Made by a program: the position numbers and the translations under genes
Origin: Clostridia bacterium
Lineage (GTDB): Bacteria; Bacillota; Clostridia; Oscillospirales; Butyricicoccaceae
Reading direction: 5' to 3'
DNA: 63,322 nucleotides
Assembly (NCBI GenBank): GCA_017408985.1
Contig: JAFQTO010000004.1
Location: 1 to 63,322 of the forward strand
The notes under the pieces: generated by a model
Database searches by the model: none
Seen by the model: the letters and a program-made list of their open reading frames with translations, nothing else
What the model was told of the DNA's origin: nothing
Shown here: piece by piece, positions 17,196 through 26,352 of the stretch
Layout: each line of letters begins with the position of its first letter
Position numbering within the stretch: the stretch's first letter is position 1

Positions 17196-18761
17196 ATGTT
17201 TGACCTGCTCATCAAAAACGGAAGAATAATCGACGGTACCGGTTCCCCCTCATATTTTGCCGACGTAGCCATCAAAGACGGCAAGATCAAAAAAGTCAAA
17301 AAGGGTATTAAGGGCGACAGCAAACAGATCCTCGACGCGCAGGGACTTGTGGTTACCCCGGGTTTTATAGATTCCCACGCCCACAATGACTCGGCAATAT
17401 TCACCTTTCCCGATCAGCGGGAGAAGATCGAGCAGGGCATAACCACCTCCATCGCAGGCCAGTGCGGCAGCTCTCACGCTCCCTTCGGCTGTAACGTCCC
17501 GCAGGAAAAGATCAAAATGATCGACGGCGTCGGTATGGAAAACGAGGTCTACAGAACTATGGGCTCGTTTATCAGACACGCCAAAGACAAGCCTCAGGGC
17601 AGCAATATTGCCATGCTCGTGGGCCAGTGTAGCCTCCGCCGCGCCGTAATGGGTGTGGAAAACCGCAAGCCCACCGCAGAGGAGCTTGAAAGAATGAAAG
17701 CCCTCCTGCGCGAGGGCATCGAGGCAGGTGCACTGGGCTTGTCGCTGGGACTCATCTATACCCCCGGCTGTTATGCCGACACCGACGAGCTTATAGAGCT
17801 TGCCAAGGTGGCAGGCGAGTACAACGCAGTTGTTGCTGCCCATATCCGCAGCGAGGGTGCGACTTTGGTCAAGGCTGTCAAAGAGTTCATCACCATCATC
17901 AAGGCGTCGGGCACGAGAGGCGTGCTGTCCCACCACAAGGCGGCAGGCCTCGAGGAGAGCTGGGGCAAAGTCAGCCACACCATCCGTATGCTCAGAGAGG
18001 CCAACGAAGAGGGTGTGGAGATCTACTGCGACGTGTACCCCTATCACGCATCCAGCACGGGCATCAATACATCGTTTTTGCCTCAGGAGTTCCGTGCACA
18101 GAGCGTAAGCGCCCAGCTTGAGCAACTGAAAGATCCCCAAAAACGCGCCGAGATCACCGAGTGGGCACGCAAAAAGTGGCAGAACGACCTCCATTGGGTT
18201 CAGCTCGTCAAGAGCAGTGCCTATCCCCAGTATCTGGGTATGCGTATGGACGATATCGCCCGCTTGGAGGGCAAGGATCCCTACGATATGGTCTATGACA
18301 TCCTCATAGCCAGCGAGCTTGCGGTTACGGGCGTTTACTTCTCCATAGCCGAGGAGGACGTGGAGACAGTTCTCAAATATGACCGCGCAATGATCTGCAC
18401 CGACGGCGGCGTGGCAGGCAAAGCTTCGGTCTACCACCCCAGGCTCAAGGCATCATTCCCCCGTGCCATCGGCAGATACGTCCGCGAAAAGGGTGTGGTC
18501 TCGCTGCCCGAGATGATCCGCAAGATGACCGCAATGCCCGCCGCAGTATACGATCTGCGCTCCAAGGGTCTCATCTGGGACGGATTCGATGCCGATCTGT
18601 GCATCTTCGATCCCGACAAGCTTATCGACCACTCTGAGTTCACCGATTGTCAGAAACGTGCCGAGGGACTCAATTATGTCCTTGTGGCAGGTGAGGTTGT
18701 AGTAGAGAACGCCGTACACAACGGCAAACGCAACGGAAAACTTATACTTAGAGAGGAATAA
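17196..18761 (+). CDS. N-acyl-D-amino-acid deacylase family amidohydrolase, paralog 3
   Basis: 521 aa, starting 5 nt after paralog 2 and using the AGAGAGGAA inside the end of that gene as its ribosome binding site. Ligands are intact: H61/H63 ('SHAHND'), C90 ('GQCGSS'), H216 ('AAHIRSE'), H246 ('LSHHKAA') and D403 ('CTDGG'). It differs from paralog 2 mainly in the segment after C90 ('HAPFGCNVP') and in residues 285-345, the parts expected to line the substrate pocket, which suggests a shifted specificity. Same cytoplasmic hydrolase role inferred. Confidence 0.87.
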   Translation: MFDLLIKNGRIIDGTGSPSYFADVAIKDGKIKKVKKGIKGDSKQILDAQGLVVTPGFIDSHAHNDSAIFTFPDQREKIEQGITTSIAGQCGSSHAPFGCNVPQEKIKMIDGVGMENEVYRTMGSFIRHAKDKPQGSNIAMLVGQCSLRRAVMGVENRKPTAEELERMKALLREGIEAGALGLSLGLIYTPGCYADTDELIELAKVAGEYNAVVAAHIRSEGATLVKAVKEFITIIKASGTRGVLSHHKAAGLEESWGKVSHTIRMLREANEEGVEIYCDVYPYHASSTGINTSFLPQEFRAQSVSAQLEQLKDPQKRAEITEWARKKWQNDLHWVQLVKSSAYPQYLGMRMDDIARLEGKDPYDMVYDILIASELAVTGVYFSIAEEDVETVLKYDRAMICTDGGVAGKASVYHPRLKASFPRAIGRYVREKGVVSLPEMIRKMTAMPAAVYDLRSKGLIWDGFDADLCIFDPDKLIDHSEFTDCQKRAEGLNYVLVAGEVVVENAVHNGKRNGKLILREE

Positions 18762-18766
18762 TCACT

Positions 18767-20329
18767 ATGTTTGACATACTTATCAAAAACGGCAAAGTTA
18801 TCGACGGTACAGGCTCGCCTTCTTATCAGGCAGACGTAGCCGTCAAGGACGGAAAAATCGTCAAGGTCAAAAAAGGCATCCGCGGCGATGCCAAGCAGAT
18901 CATTGACGCTGCCGGACTGATCGTTTCCCCCGGCTTTATCGATTCTCACGGCCACAACGACAGTTTTGTGCTGTCCCACCCCGATATGACCGAAAAAGTC
19001 GAGCAGGGCATCACCACCACCATCGCAGGTCAGTGCGGTGACAGTATCGCACCTATCTCCAACTACATCAAGACCCCCAAGCAGGTGGGCAATTTCGGCA
19101 TCCAGCTTGAGCTGTACAAGACCATGGGCACTCTGCTGGATATCGCCAAGGACGTTCCTCAGGGCAGCAACACAGGCATCCTGATGGGTCACAGCCAGCT
19201 GAGACGTGCGGTTATGGGACTTGAAAACCGCGCCCCCACCGCAGAAGAAATGGAGCAGATGAAGGCTCTGGTTCGCGAGGGTATGGAGCACGGCGCAATG
19301 GGCGTGTCCTTTGGTCTGTTCTATGCTCCCGGCTGCTATGCGACTACCGAGGAGTGCATCGAGCTTGCTAAGATCGTCAAGGAGTACGAGGGCGTAATCA
19401 CCTCCCACATCCGTGACGAGGCAGACTATCTCGTCCGCTCCACCAAGGAGTTTATCGCCATCGTCAAAGGCTCGGGCTGCCGCGGTGTTATCTCCCACCA
19501 CAAATGCTATGAGAAAGAAGAAAATTGGGGCAAGATCAGCCACACTCTGCGTATGATCGATGAGACCAACGCCGAGGGCTATGACCTCTACTGCGACGTA
19601 TACCCCTACATCGCATCCCATACCAATATGCAGAGTATGTTCATCCCCCGCGAGGACAGATCGGCAGGTCTTGAGGGTCTGACCAAGATGCTTGAGGATC
19701 CCGCATACAGAGAGAGAGTCCGCAACATCAACGTCAACTACTACGGCAAAGAAGATCTCGACTGGGTTCAGGTCACCATCTGCCCCGGCAACCCCGAGTA
19801 TTCGGGCAGAATCGTTGGCGACATCGCCCGCGAAAAGGGCAAGGAGCCCTATGAGATGCTGTTCGACATTATGCACGACAGCAAAGTTGCCTGCTCGGCC
19901 TGTTATTTTACAATGTGCGAAGAAGACGTGGAGACCATCATGGCACATCCCCGTACAATGATCTGCACCGACAGCGGCATCACCGCAGGCAAGGTGTTCT
20001 TCCATCCCAGACTGACCGCATCCTTCACCAGAACACTGGGTGAGTACGTCCGCGAGAGGGGAGTCACCACTCTGCCCGAGATGATCCGCAAGATGACCGC
20101 AATGCCCGCCGCCGTCTACGGCCTCAAATCCAAGGGCATCATCTGGGACGGCTTTGACGCCGACATCTGCATCTTTGATGCCGACAAGATCGTGGACAAA
20201 GCATCCTTCACCGATTGCAAAGCCCGCGCTGAGGGTCTCAATTACGTCCTCGTCGGCGGAGAGGTGGTTGCAGAGAATGCCGTATTCAACGGCAAATGCT
20301 GCGGAAAGGTTCTTTTGAGAGAGGATTGA
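18767..20329 (+). CDS. N-acyl-D-amino-acid deacylase family amidohydrolase, paralog 4
   Basis: 520 aa, 5 nt after paralog 3 and again using the upstream AGAGAGGAA as its site. H61/H63 ('SHGHND'), C90 ('GQCGDS'), His in 'TSHIRDEADY', His in 'ISHHKCYEKEENWG' and Asp in 'CTDSG' are all present. It pairs with paralog 5: both are 520 aa and share 'SHHKCY.KEENWGK' and 'MCEED.ET.MAH', absent from paralogs 2 and 3. It ends 'LRED' with TGA. Confidence 0.87.
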   Translation: MFDILIKNGKVIDGTGSPSYQADVAVKDGKIVKVKKGIRGDAKQIIDAAGLIVSPGFIDSHGHNDSFVLSHPDMTEKVEQGITTTIAGQCGDSIAPISNYIKTPKQVGNFGIQLELYKTMGTLLDIAKDVPQGSNTGILMGHSQLRRAVMGLENRAPTAEEMEQMKALVREGMEHGAMGVSFGLFYAPGCYATTEECIELAKIVKEYEGVITSHIRDEADYLVRSTKEFIAIVKGSGCRGVISHHKCYEKEENWGKISHTLRMIDETNAEGYDLYCDVYPYIASHTNMQSMFIPREDRSAGLEGLTKMLEDPAYRERVRNINVNYYGKEDLDWVQVTICPGNPEYSGRIVGDIAREKGKEPYEMLFDIMHDSKVACSACYFTMCEEDVETIMAHPRTMICTDSGITAGKVFFHPRLTASFTRTLGEYVRERGVTTLPEMIRKMTAMPAAVYGLKSKGIIWDGFDADICIFDADKIVDKASFTDCKARAEGLNYVLVGGEVVAENAVFNGKCCGKVLLRED

Positions 20330-20336
20330 TCACATA

Positions 20337-21899
20337 ATGTTTGATCTGCTTATCAAAAACGGCAGAATAATCGACGGCACAGGCTCGCCGTCCTATTATG
20401 CCGACGTAGCCGTCAAAGACGGCAAAATCGTCAAGGTAAAAAAGGGCATCTGCGGGGAGGCTCAGCGGGTTATCGACGCTCGCGGCCTCACCGTCACCCC
20501 CGGCTTTATTGACTCTCACGGACACAGTGACTCGTCAGTGCTCACCTATCCCGATCAGATCGAGAAGGTACAGCAGGGCATTACCACCACTTTGTCCGGT
20601 CAGTGCGGCGGCAGTATTGCACCGCTGGCCAAGACAGACACACTCTCCAAGCCGGTTGGCGATTTCGGTGACCGTCAGGTTGTCTACAAGACTATGGGCA
20701 GCCTGCTTGATATTGCCAAAGACGTGCCTCTGGGCAGCAATATGGCTCTGCTTGTAGGTCACGGTCAGCTGAGACGCGCCGTCATGGGTCTGGACAACCG
20801 CGCTCCCACCGCAGAAGAGATGGCCGAGATGAAAGTCCTCCTCCGCGATGCTCTCGAGCACGGCGCATTCGGTATGTCCTTCGGTCTCTTTTATGCCCCC
20901 GGCTGCTATGCCTCTACCGAGGAGTGCATCGAGCTTGCCAAGGTGGTCAAAGAGTACGAGGGCGTGCTGGCCGCTCATATGCGCGACGAGGCAGACTATC
21001 TTATCCGCGCTACCAAAGAATACCTGTCCATTATCAAAGCCTCCGGCTGCCGCGGCGTTATTTCCCACCACAAATGCTATCAGAAAGAAGAAAACTGGGG
21101 CAAAGTCTCCCACACCCTGCGTATGATAGATGAGGCCAATGCCGAGGGTTATGACGTGTACTGCGACGTTTATCCCTTTACGGCATCACATACCAATATG
21201 CTGAGTATGTTCATCCCCCGAGCTGACCGCAGCGTGGGCAATGACAGGCTCAGCGAGATGCTGCGTGACCCCGATTACCGCGCCAAAGTCCGCAGGATCA
21301 ACGTAGACCACTACGGCAAAGAAGATCTCGACTGGGTACAGATCACCGTCTGTCCTGCGCACCCCGAGTATTCGGGCAGACTTGTGGGCGATATCGCCCG
21401 CGAGAAGGGTCAGGACCACTACGACACAATGTTTGATATAATGATCGACTGCAATATGGTCACCTCCGCCTGCTTCTTCACTATGTGCGAGGAGGATATT
21501 GAGACGGTCATGGCTCACAAGCGCGCCATGATCTGCACCGATTCGGGCGTTGCGGGTGAGCAGATATTCTTCCATCCCCGTATGTCGGCATCCTTCACCA
21601 GAGTGCTGGGCAGATACGTCCGCGAGAGGGGAGTCACCACTCTGCCCGATATGATCCGCAAAATGACCGCAATGCCCGCCGCAGTCTACGGCTTCAGGAC
21701 CAAGGGTCTTGTATGGGACGGCTTTGACGCCGATATCTGCATCATCGATCCCGAACGCATCATCGACAATGCGTCCTTTGATGACTGCAGAGCGCCTGCA
21801 GACGGACTTAATTACGTTATAGTGGGCGGCAAGGTCGCCGCCGAAAACGCCGTATACAACGGCACGAGAGCAGGCAGAGTCCTGCTCAGAGAGGAATAA
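20337..21899 (+). CDS. N-acyl-D-amino-acid deacylase family amidohydrolase, paralog 5
   Basis: 520 aa, 7 nt after paralog 4, with AGAGAGGA at the end of that gene as ribosome binding site. Catalytic set intact: H61/H63 ('SHGHSD'), C90 ('GQCGGS'), His in 'AAHMRDEADY', His in 'ISHHKCYQKEENWG' and Asp in 'CTDSGVAG'. Clearly the sister of paralog 4. The loop after C90 ('IAPLAKTDTLSKPVG') differs from paralog 4, again at a likely specificity loop. Confidence 0.87.
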   Translation: MFDLLIKNGRIIDGTGSPSYYADVAVKDGKIVKVKKGICGEAQRVIDARGLTVTPGFIDSHGHSDSSVLTYPDQIEKVQQGITTTLSGQCGGSIAPLAKTDTLSKPVGDFGDRQVVYKTMGSLLDIAKDVPLGSNMALLVGHGQLRRAVMGLDNRAPTAEEMAEMKVLLRDALEHGAFGMSFGLFYAPGCYASTEECIELAKVVKEYEGVLAAHMRDEADYLIRATKEYLSIIKASGCRGVISHHKCYQKEENWGKVSHTLRMIDEANAEGYDVYCDVYPFTASHTNMLSMFIPRADRSVGNDRLSEMLRDPDYRAKVRRINVDHYGKEDLDWVQITVCPAHPEYSGRLVGDIAREKGQDHYDTMFDIMIDCNMVTSACFFTMCEEDIETVMAHKRAMICTDSGVAGEQIFFHPRMSASFTRVLGRYVRERGVTTLPDMIRKMTAMPAAVYGFRTKGLVWDGFDADICIIDPERIIDNASFDDCRAPADGLNYVIVGGKVAAENAVYNGTRAGRVLLREE

Positions 21900-21913
21900 A
21901 TCAGGAGTTAAAA

Positions 21914-23482
21914 ATGTACGATATTATTATCAGAAACGGCAAGATCCTCGACGGCACAGGCGGCCCGAGCTTTCATGCCGATATAGCCGTCAAGGACGGC
22001 AAGATCGCCAAAGTCTCCAAAGTCATCCGTGAGTCGGCCGAGCGCGAGATAGACGCTGCCGGCCTCACCGTCACCCCCGGCTTTATCGACTCTCACTCCC
22101 ACAATGACGGCTGGGTGCTTTTGCAGCCTCTGCAGCGCGAGAAGATCGAGCAGGGCATCACCACTTCCATCGGCGGTCAGTGCGGCGGCTCTCCCGCTCC
22201 CTACAGCGGCAGCCGTGAGAAAGCCGATCAGATCGGTGAGTTCGGTCTCGAGTGCGATATCTACAAGGATATGAGCACATTTTTGAGCATTGCCAAGACC
22301 GTGCCTCAGGGCGCCAACAGTATGGTGCTTGTAGGCCACAACTCCATCCGCGCCGCCGTTATGGGCAATGCCTTCCGCGCCCCCACCGAGGAAGAACTTG
22401 AGAGAATGAAAGCCTATGTCCGCGATGCCATGGAGGCGGGTGCGCTGGGTCTGTCCTTCGGTCTGGGTTACAACCCCGGCTGCTACAGCGAAATTCCCGA
22501 GATGTCGGCGCTGGCCAAGGTTGCCGCCGAGTACGGCGGCGTGGTTACCGCACATATCCGCAACGAGGGTGACAACGTTGCCGCCGCCGTCAAGGAGTTT
22601 TTGCAGGTACTGCGCGAGAGCGGCGCAAGAGGCGTCGTTTCCCACCTCAAATCCAGCGACAGAGAAGAAAACTGGGGCAAGGTTCACAACCTGATGCGTC
22701 TCATTGACGAGGCCAACGCCGAGGGACTGGACGTCTATGCTGACGTTTATCCCTACAATGCCTACAATACATCCCTGCTGCCTATTTTTGCCCCCATTGA
22801 GTTCAGAGCCAATTCCCGTGAGGTGATGCTGGAGGAACTCAAAAAGCCCGAGGTCCGCGCCGCACTCCGCCGTCGCAACGTGGAGCGCTACGGCAGAGAG
22901 GATCTGGACTGGGTTCAGCTCAACACCATCGCCAACGCCCCTCAGTATGAGGGCAAGCGCATGGGCGAAGTTGCCCGTATGATGGGCAAAGAGGATCACT
23001 ACGAGGCACTCTTTGATCTGCTCATTCTCAACGATCTCAGGGGTATGGCCTGCTACTTCGGTATCTCCGATGATGACGTCTGCGCCATTATGGGCTATGA
23101 ACGCGCCATGATCGGCACCGACAGCGGTGTCGGCAGACCCACCCTGCGCAAATACCATCCCCGCCTGCGCGGATCCTTCCCCAGAGTGCTGGGCAGATAC
23201 GTCCGCGAAAAGGGCGCCTGCGCTCTGCCCGAGATGATCCGCAAGATGACCAGTATGCCCGCCGCCGTATACTCCTTGGACACCAAGGGACTCATCCGTG
23301 CCGGTATGGATGCCGATATCTGCATCTTTGACGAGAACAGGATCATCGACGGTGCAGACTTTGTGGACTGCACCCGCAAGAACGAGGGCCTCAGCTATGT
23401 CATCGTCGGCGGCAAAATAGCCGCTGTAGACGGCGAGGCTACAGGCGAAAAGGGCGGAAGAGTAATTACACGTGAGATTTGA
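21914..23482 (+). CDS. N-acyl-D-amino-acid deacylase family amidohydrolase, paralog 6
   Basis: 522 aa, 14 nt after paralog 5 and with its own AGGAG site in the gap. H61/H63 ('SHSHND'), C90 ('GQCGGS'), His in 'TAHIRNEGD', His in 'VSHLKSS' and Asp in 'GTDSGVGRP' are present; the usual second His of 'SHHK' is Leu here, but the ligand His is kept. More divergent than the 2/3 and 4/5 pairs. It ends 'ITREI' and is followed after 24 nt by the first M20 dipeptidase. Confidence 0.86.
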   Translation: MYDIIIRNGKILDGTGGPSFHADIAVKDGKIAKVSKVIRESAEREIDAAGLTVTPGFIDSHSHNDGWVLLQPLQREKIEQGITTSIGGQCGGSPAPYSGSREKADQIGEFGLECDIYKDMSTFLSIAKTVPQGANSMVLVGHNSIRAAVMGNAFRAPTEEELERMKAYVRDAMEAGALGLSFGLGYNPGCYSEIPEMSALAKVAAEYGGVVTAHIRNEGDNVAAAVKEFLQVLRESGARGVVSHLKSSDREENWGKVHNLMRLIDEANAEGLDVYADVYPYNAYNTSLLPIFAPIEFRANSREVMLEELKKPEVRAALRRRNVERYGREDLDWVQLNTIANAPQYEGKRMGEVARMMGKEDHYEALFDLLILNDLRGMACYFGISDDDVCAIMGYERAMIGTDSGVGRPTLRKYHPRLRGSFPRVLGRYVREKGACALPEMIRKMTSMPAAVYSLDTKGLIRAGMDADICIFDENRIIDGADFVDCTRKNEGLSYVIVGGKIAAVDGEATGEKGGRVITREI

Positions 23483-23506
23483 CGGTAAATAGAAAGGAAC
23501 AGAAAA

Positions 23507-24916
23507 ATGAATCAGGAACTTATCAAGAAGATCGATGAACTTATTGAGGCAGACCGTGCCAATATCGCAGCAGACGTTATCAAACTGGTCAATATCCGCT
23601 CGGTCAGAGAAGAACCCCTGCCCGGCGCACCCTTCGGCGCAGGCCCCCGCAAGGTGCTGGACACCGTTCTGGAAATGGGCAAGGAGCGCGGCTTTGAGAC
23701 TTTTGACTACAACAAAGCAGGCGTTGTCAGTCTGGCACTCAAGCAGGGCGAGATCGACCTGGGCGTATGGGCACACGGCGACGTTGTCCACGAGGGCATC
23801 GGCTGGAACTATGAGCCTTACAATGCGATCGAGTACAAGGGCTGCATCATAGGCAGAGGCTCTACCGACAACAAGGGTCAGCTGGTAGCCATCCTGCGCA
23901 TTATGCAGATATTCAAGCAGCTGGGCATTGAGCTCAAGTACAACCCCGCTCTGTATGTCGGCAGTAACGAAGAGAGCGGTATGCAGGATATGATAGGCAT
24001 CCCCGGCAATGAAGATGCCCAGGGTTTCCTCAACGTCTACAAGTGCCCCAAGCTGTCTCTCGTTCCTGACGGCGGCTTCCCCGTAGGCTACGGCGGCAAG
24101 GGCTCTGTCCGTGTCAATATGCGCGCCAAGACCCCCTGGGAGGGCATCAGGATGATCGCAGGTCAGACTGGCGCTCCCGGTCTTGCTGAGGTTTGGTTCA
24201 AGACTCTTAAAGACTGCCCCGATATGGAAGGCTGCACCGTCGAGCGCGGCGAAGTGCTGAAAGTCACCGCAGAGAGCGCTCCCATCCACACCTCCAGCCC
24301 CAAGGCAGAGGGCAATATGGTCACCTTTATCACCAGAGCGCTGCTTGACAATAACCTGCTCAGCGAAGAGGACGCCAAGAAGGCCGAGTTCCTTAATATG
24401 GCATCTCTTGACATCGCAGGCGAGAAGTTCGGTGTTGCAGCAGGCGGCGGCGCTACCAAATTCCTGACCTTTGCTCTGGTCTCGGTTTCCGACGTTGACG
24501 GCAAGCCCGAATTTGGCGTCAATATCCGTTACCCCATCGAGACTACATACGAGAAGATAGTCGAGCAGCTGACTGCATTTGCCGATGCAAACGGCTTTGA
24601 GGTGGTTGCGGCAAACCGCGGCACCAACCCCTACCTGCTCGATCCCGAATGGGATGTCATCAAGGTGCTCAACAAGGTCGCAAACGACGTCACAGGCGAC
24701 GATAAGGCTCCCTACACTCTCGGCGGCGGCACCTACGCACACCGTCTGCCCAACGCTCTTGTCTACGGTATGAACGGCAACAGACCTCCCGAGGATTTCC
24801 CCAAGGGCAGAGGCGGCGCACACGGTAAGGACGAGTGCGTATCTCTTGACCGCCTGCAGAGAGCAATGCGCATCTATGCACGTGCATTCCTTGCACTCAA
24901 CGAGATGGAATGGTAA
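23507..24916 (+). CDS. M20-family dipeptidase (PepV/Sapep-like), paralog 1
   Basis: 469 aa, start ATG with AAAGGA upstream. It has the two-metal centre of the M20 dipeptidases: H90 and D92 ('AHGDVVHEG'), D121 ('GRGSTDNKG'), catalytic/metal glutamates E155/E156 ('SNEESG'), D188 ('VPDGGFPVGYGGKG') and a late His at 439 ('GAHGKDE'). Length and motifs match the PepV/Sapep branch, cytoplasmic enzymes cleaving dipeptides, some of which prefer D-configured or beta-Ala residues. It follows six deacylases and precedes two sister copies, suggesting sequential breakdown of modified peptides (inference). Confidence 0.88.
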   Translation: MNQELIKKIDELIEADRANIAADVIKLVNIRSVREEPLPGAPFGAGPRKVLDTVLEMGKERGFETFDYNKAGVVSLALKQGEIDLGVWAHGDVVHEGIGWNYEPYNAIEYKGCIIGRGSTDNKGQLVAILRIMQIFKQLGIELKYNPALYVGSNEESGMQDMIGIPGNEDAQGFLNVYKCPKLSLVPDGGFPVGYGGKGSVRVNMRAKTPWEGIRMIAGQTGAPGLAEVWFKTLKDCPDMEGCTVERGEVLKVTAESAPIHTSSPKAEGNMVTFITRALLDNNLLSEEDAKKAEFLNMASLDIAGEKFGVAAGGGATKFLTFALVSVSDVDGKPEFGVNIRYPIETTYEKIVEQLTAFADANGFEVVAANRGTNPYLLDPEWDVIKVLNKVANDVTGDDKAPYTLGGGTYAHRLPNALVYGMNGNRPPEDFPKGRGGAHGKDECVSLDRLQRAMRIYARAFLALNEMEW

Positions 24917-24937
24917 ATTTTGGATAAACATACTGCT

Positions 24938-26347
24938 ATGAATAACGATATTATCAAACAGATCGACGAGCTTATTGAGGCAGACCGTGCCAATATCGCC
25001 GCCGACGTTATCAAGCTTGTCAACATCCGCTCTGTCCGTGAGGCGCCTCTGCCCGGTGCGCCTTTCGGCGCAGGCCCCCGCAAGGTGCTCGACACGGTTA
25101 TGGAAATGGGCAGAGAGCTGGGATTTGTGGTTCGCGAGTACGAGAACACCGGCGTTATCAGTCTTGCCCTGCGTGAGGGCGAGATAGATATGGGCATCTG
25201 GGCGCACGGCGACGTTGTCCACGAGGGCTCGGGCTGGAACTTTGAGCCCTACAACGCAGTGGAGTACAAAGGCTGCATCGTCGGCCGCGGCTCCACCGAC
25301 AACAAAGGCCAGCTGGTATCGGCACTGCATCTGCTCACCATGTTCAAAAAGCTCGGCACACCTCTCAAATACAACCCCGCCCTGTTCGTGGGCAGCGACG
25401 AAGAAGCCGGTATGGCCGATATGATGGGTCTGCCCGGCAATCCCGAGGCGGTAGGCTTTATCAACAAATTCAAAGCACCCCGTCTGTCTCTGGTTCCCGA
25501 CAGCAGTTTCCCCGTAGGCTACGGCGGCAAAGGCTCTATGCGCGTGCGCTTTCGTAGCACTGAGGGTTGGGAGAAGCTTGCTTTCACCGCAGGCACACCC
25601 GACGCTCCCGGCAGGGCAGTAGCTATCCTCCCCGGCGCAGAGTATGCCGAGTTTGAAAACTGCACCACCGAAAAATGCGGCAGCGGCATAAAAATCACCG
25701 CCGAGACCCCTCCCATCCACTCAGCACACCCCAAGCCCGGCGGAAATATGGTCACCATCGTGACCGGTGCTCTGTTGGACAATGATCTGCTGACCGAGGC
25801 GGATGCCAAAAAAGCCGCCTTCCTCAAGGCCGTTTCTCTGGATGTTGACGGTGAGATGTTCGGCGTCAAGACCGCAGGCGTGGGTATGGGAGACCTTACC
25901 CTTGCTCTGCTTGATATCATCGAGGTCGACGGCAAGATCGAGTTCGGCATCAATATGCGCTATCCTATGGGTACCACCTATGAGGAGGTGCTGGCAAAGG
26001 TCACCGCCACCGCAGCCGCCAACGGCTTTGAGGTGGTTGACACATATTGCGGCGTGCGTCCCTACCTGCTGGACAAGAACTGGGAGGTCATAGAGCGCCT
26101 CAACCAGATCTCCAACGAGGTCTGCGGTACCGACAGCGCGCCCTATACCCTCAGCGGCGGCACCTACGCACACTGCCTGCCCAACGGCCTCGCTTTTGGC
26201 TTCAGCGGCAACAAGACCCCCGAAGATTTCCCCAAAGGCCACGGCGGTGCTCACGGCAAGGACGAGAGCGTGTCGCTTGACCGCCTGCAGAGAGGTATGC
26301 GTATCTACGCACGTTCCATGCTGGCTCTCAACGATATGGAATGGTAA
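24938..26347 (+). CDS. M20-family dipeptidase (PepV/Sapep-like), paralog 2
   Basis: 469 aa from ATG 24938. This start is preferred to a TTG at 24920 because it gives exactly the length and N-terminus ('MN..(I/L)IK.IDELIEADRAN') of its neighbours; the ribosome binding site is weak, so translation may be coupled to the upstream gene through its 'EMEW' end, read as GGAATGG. Metal motifs are intact: 'AHGDVVHEG', 'GRGSTDNKG', 'GSDEEAG', 'VPDSSFPVGYGGKG' and 'GAHGKDE'. The first 50 residues are almost identical to paralog 1 while the middle lid domain has diverged. Confidence 0.87.
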   Translation: MNNDIIKQIDELIEADRANIAADVIKLVNIRSVREAPLPGAPFGAGPRKVLDTVMEMGRELGFVVREYENTGVISLALREGEIDMGIWAHGDVVHEGSGWNFEPYNAVEYKGCIVGRGSTDNKGQLVSALHLLTMFKKLGTPLKYNPALFVGSDEEAGMADMMGLPGNPEAVGFINKFKAPRLSLVPDSSFPVGYGGKGSMRVRFRSTEGWEKLAFTAGTPDAPGRAVAILPGAEYAEFENCTTEKCGSGIKITAETPPIHSAHPKPGGNMVTIVTGALLDNDLLTEADAKKAAFLKAVSLDVDGEMFGVKTAGVGMGDLTLALLDIIEVDGKIEFGINMRYPMGTTYEEVLAKVTATAAANGFEVVDTYCGVRPYLLDKNWEVIERLNQISNEVCGTDSAPYTLSGGTYAHCLPNGLAFGFSGNKTPEDFPKGHGGAHGKDESVSLDRLQRGMRIYARSMLALNDMEW

Positions 26348-26352
26348 AAATT

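Noticed and set aside
14053-25720. Long antisense frames (over 1000 codons) beneath the deacylase and M20 arrays
   Set aside because: Sense genes carry complete catalytic motifs; antisense frames lack starts with RBS and any recognised domain.
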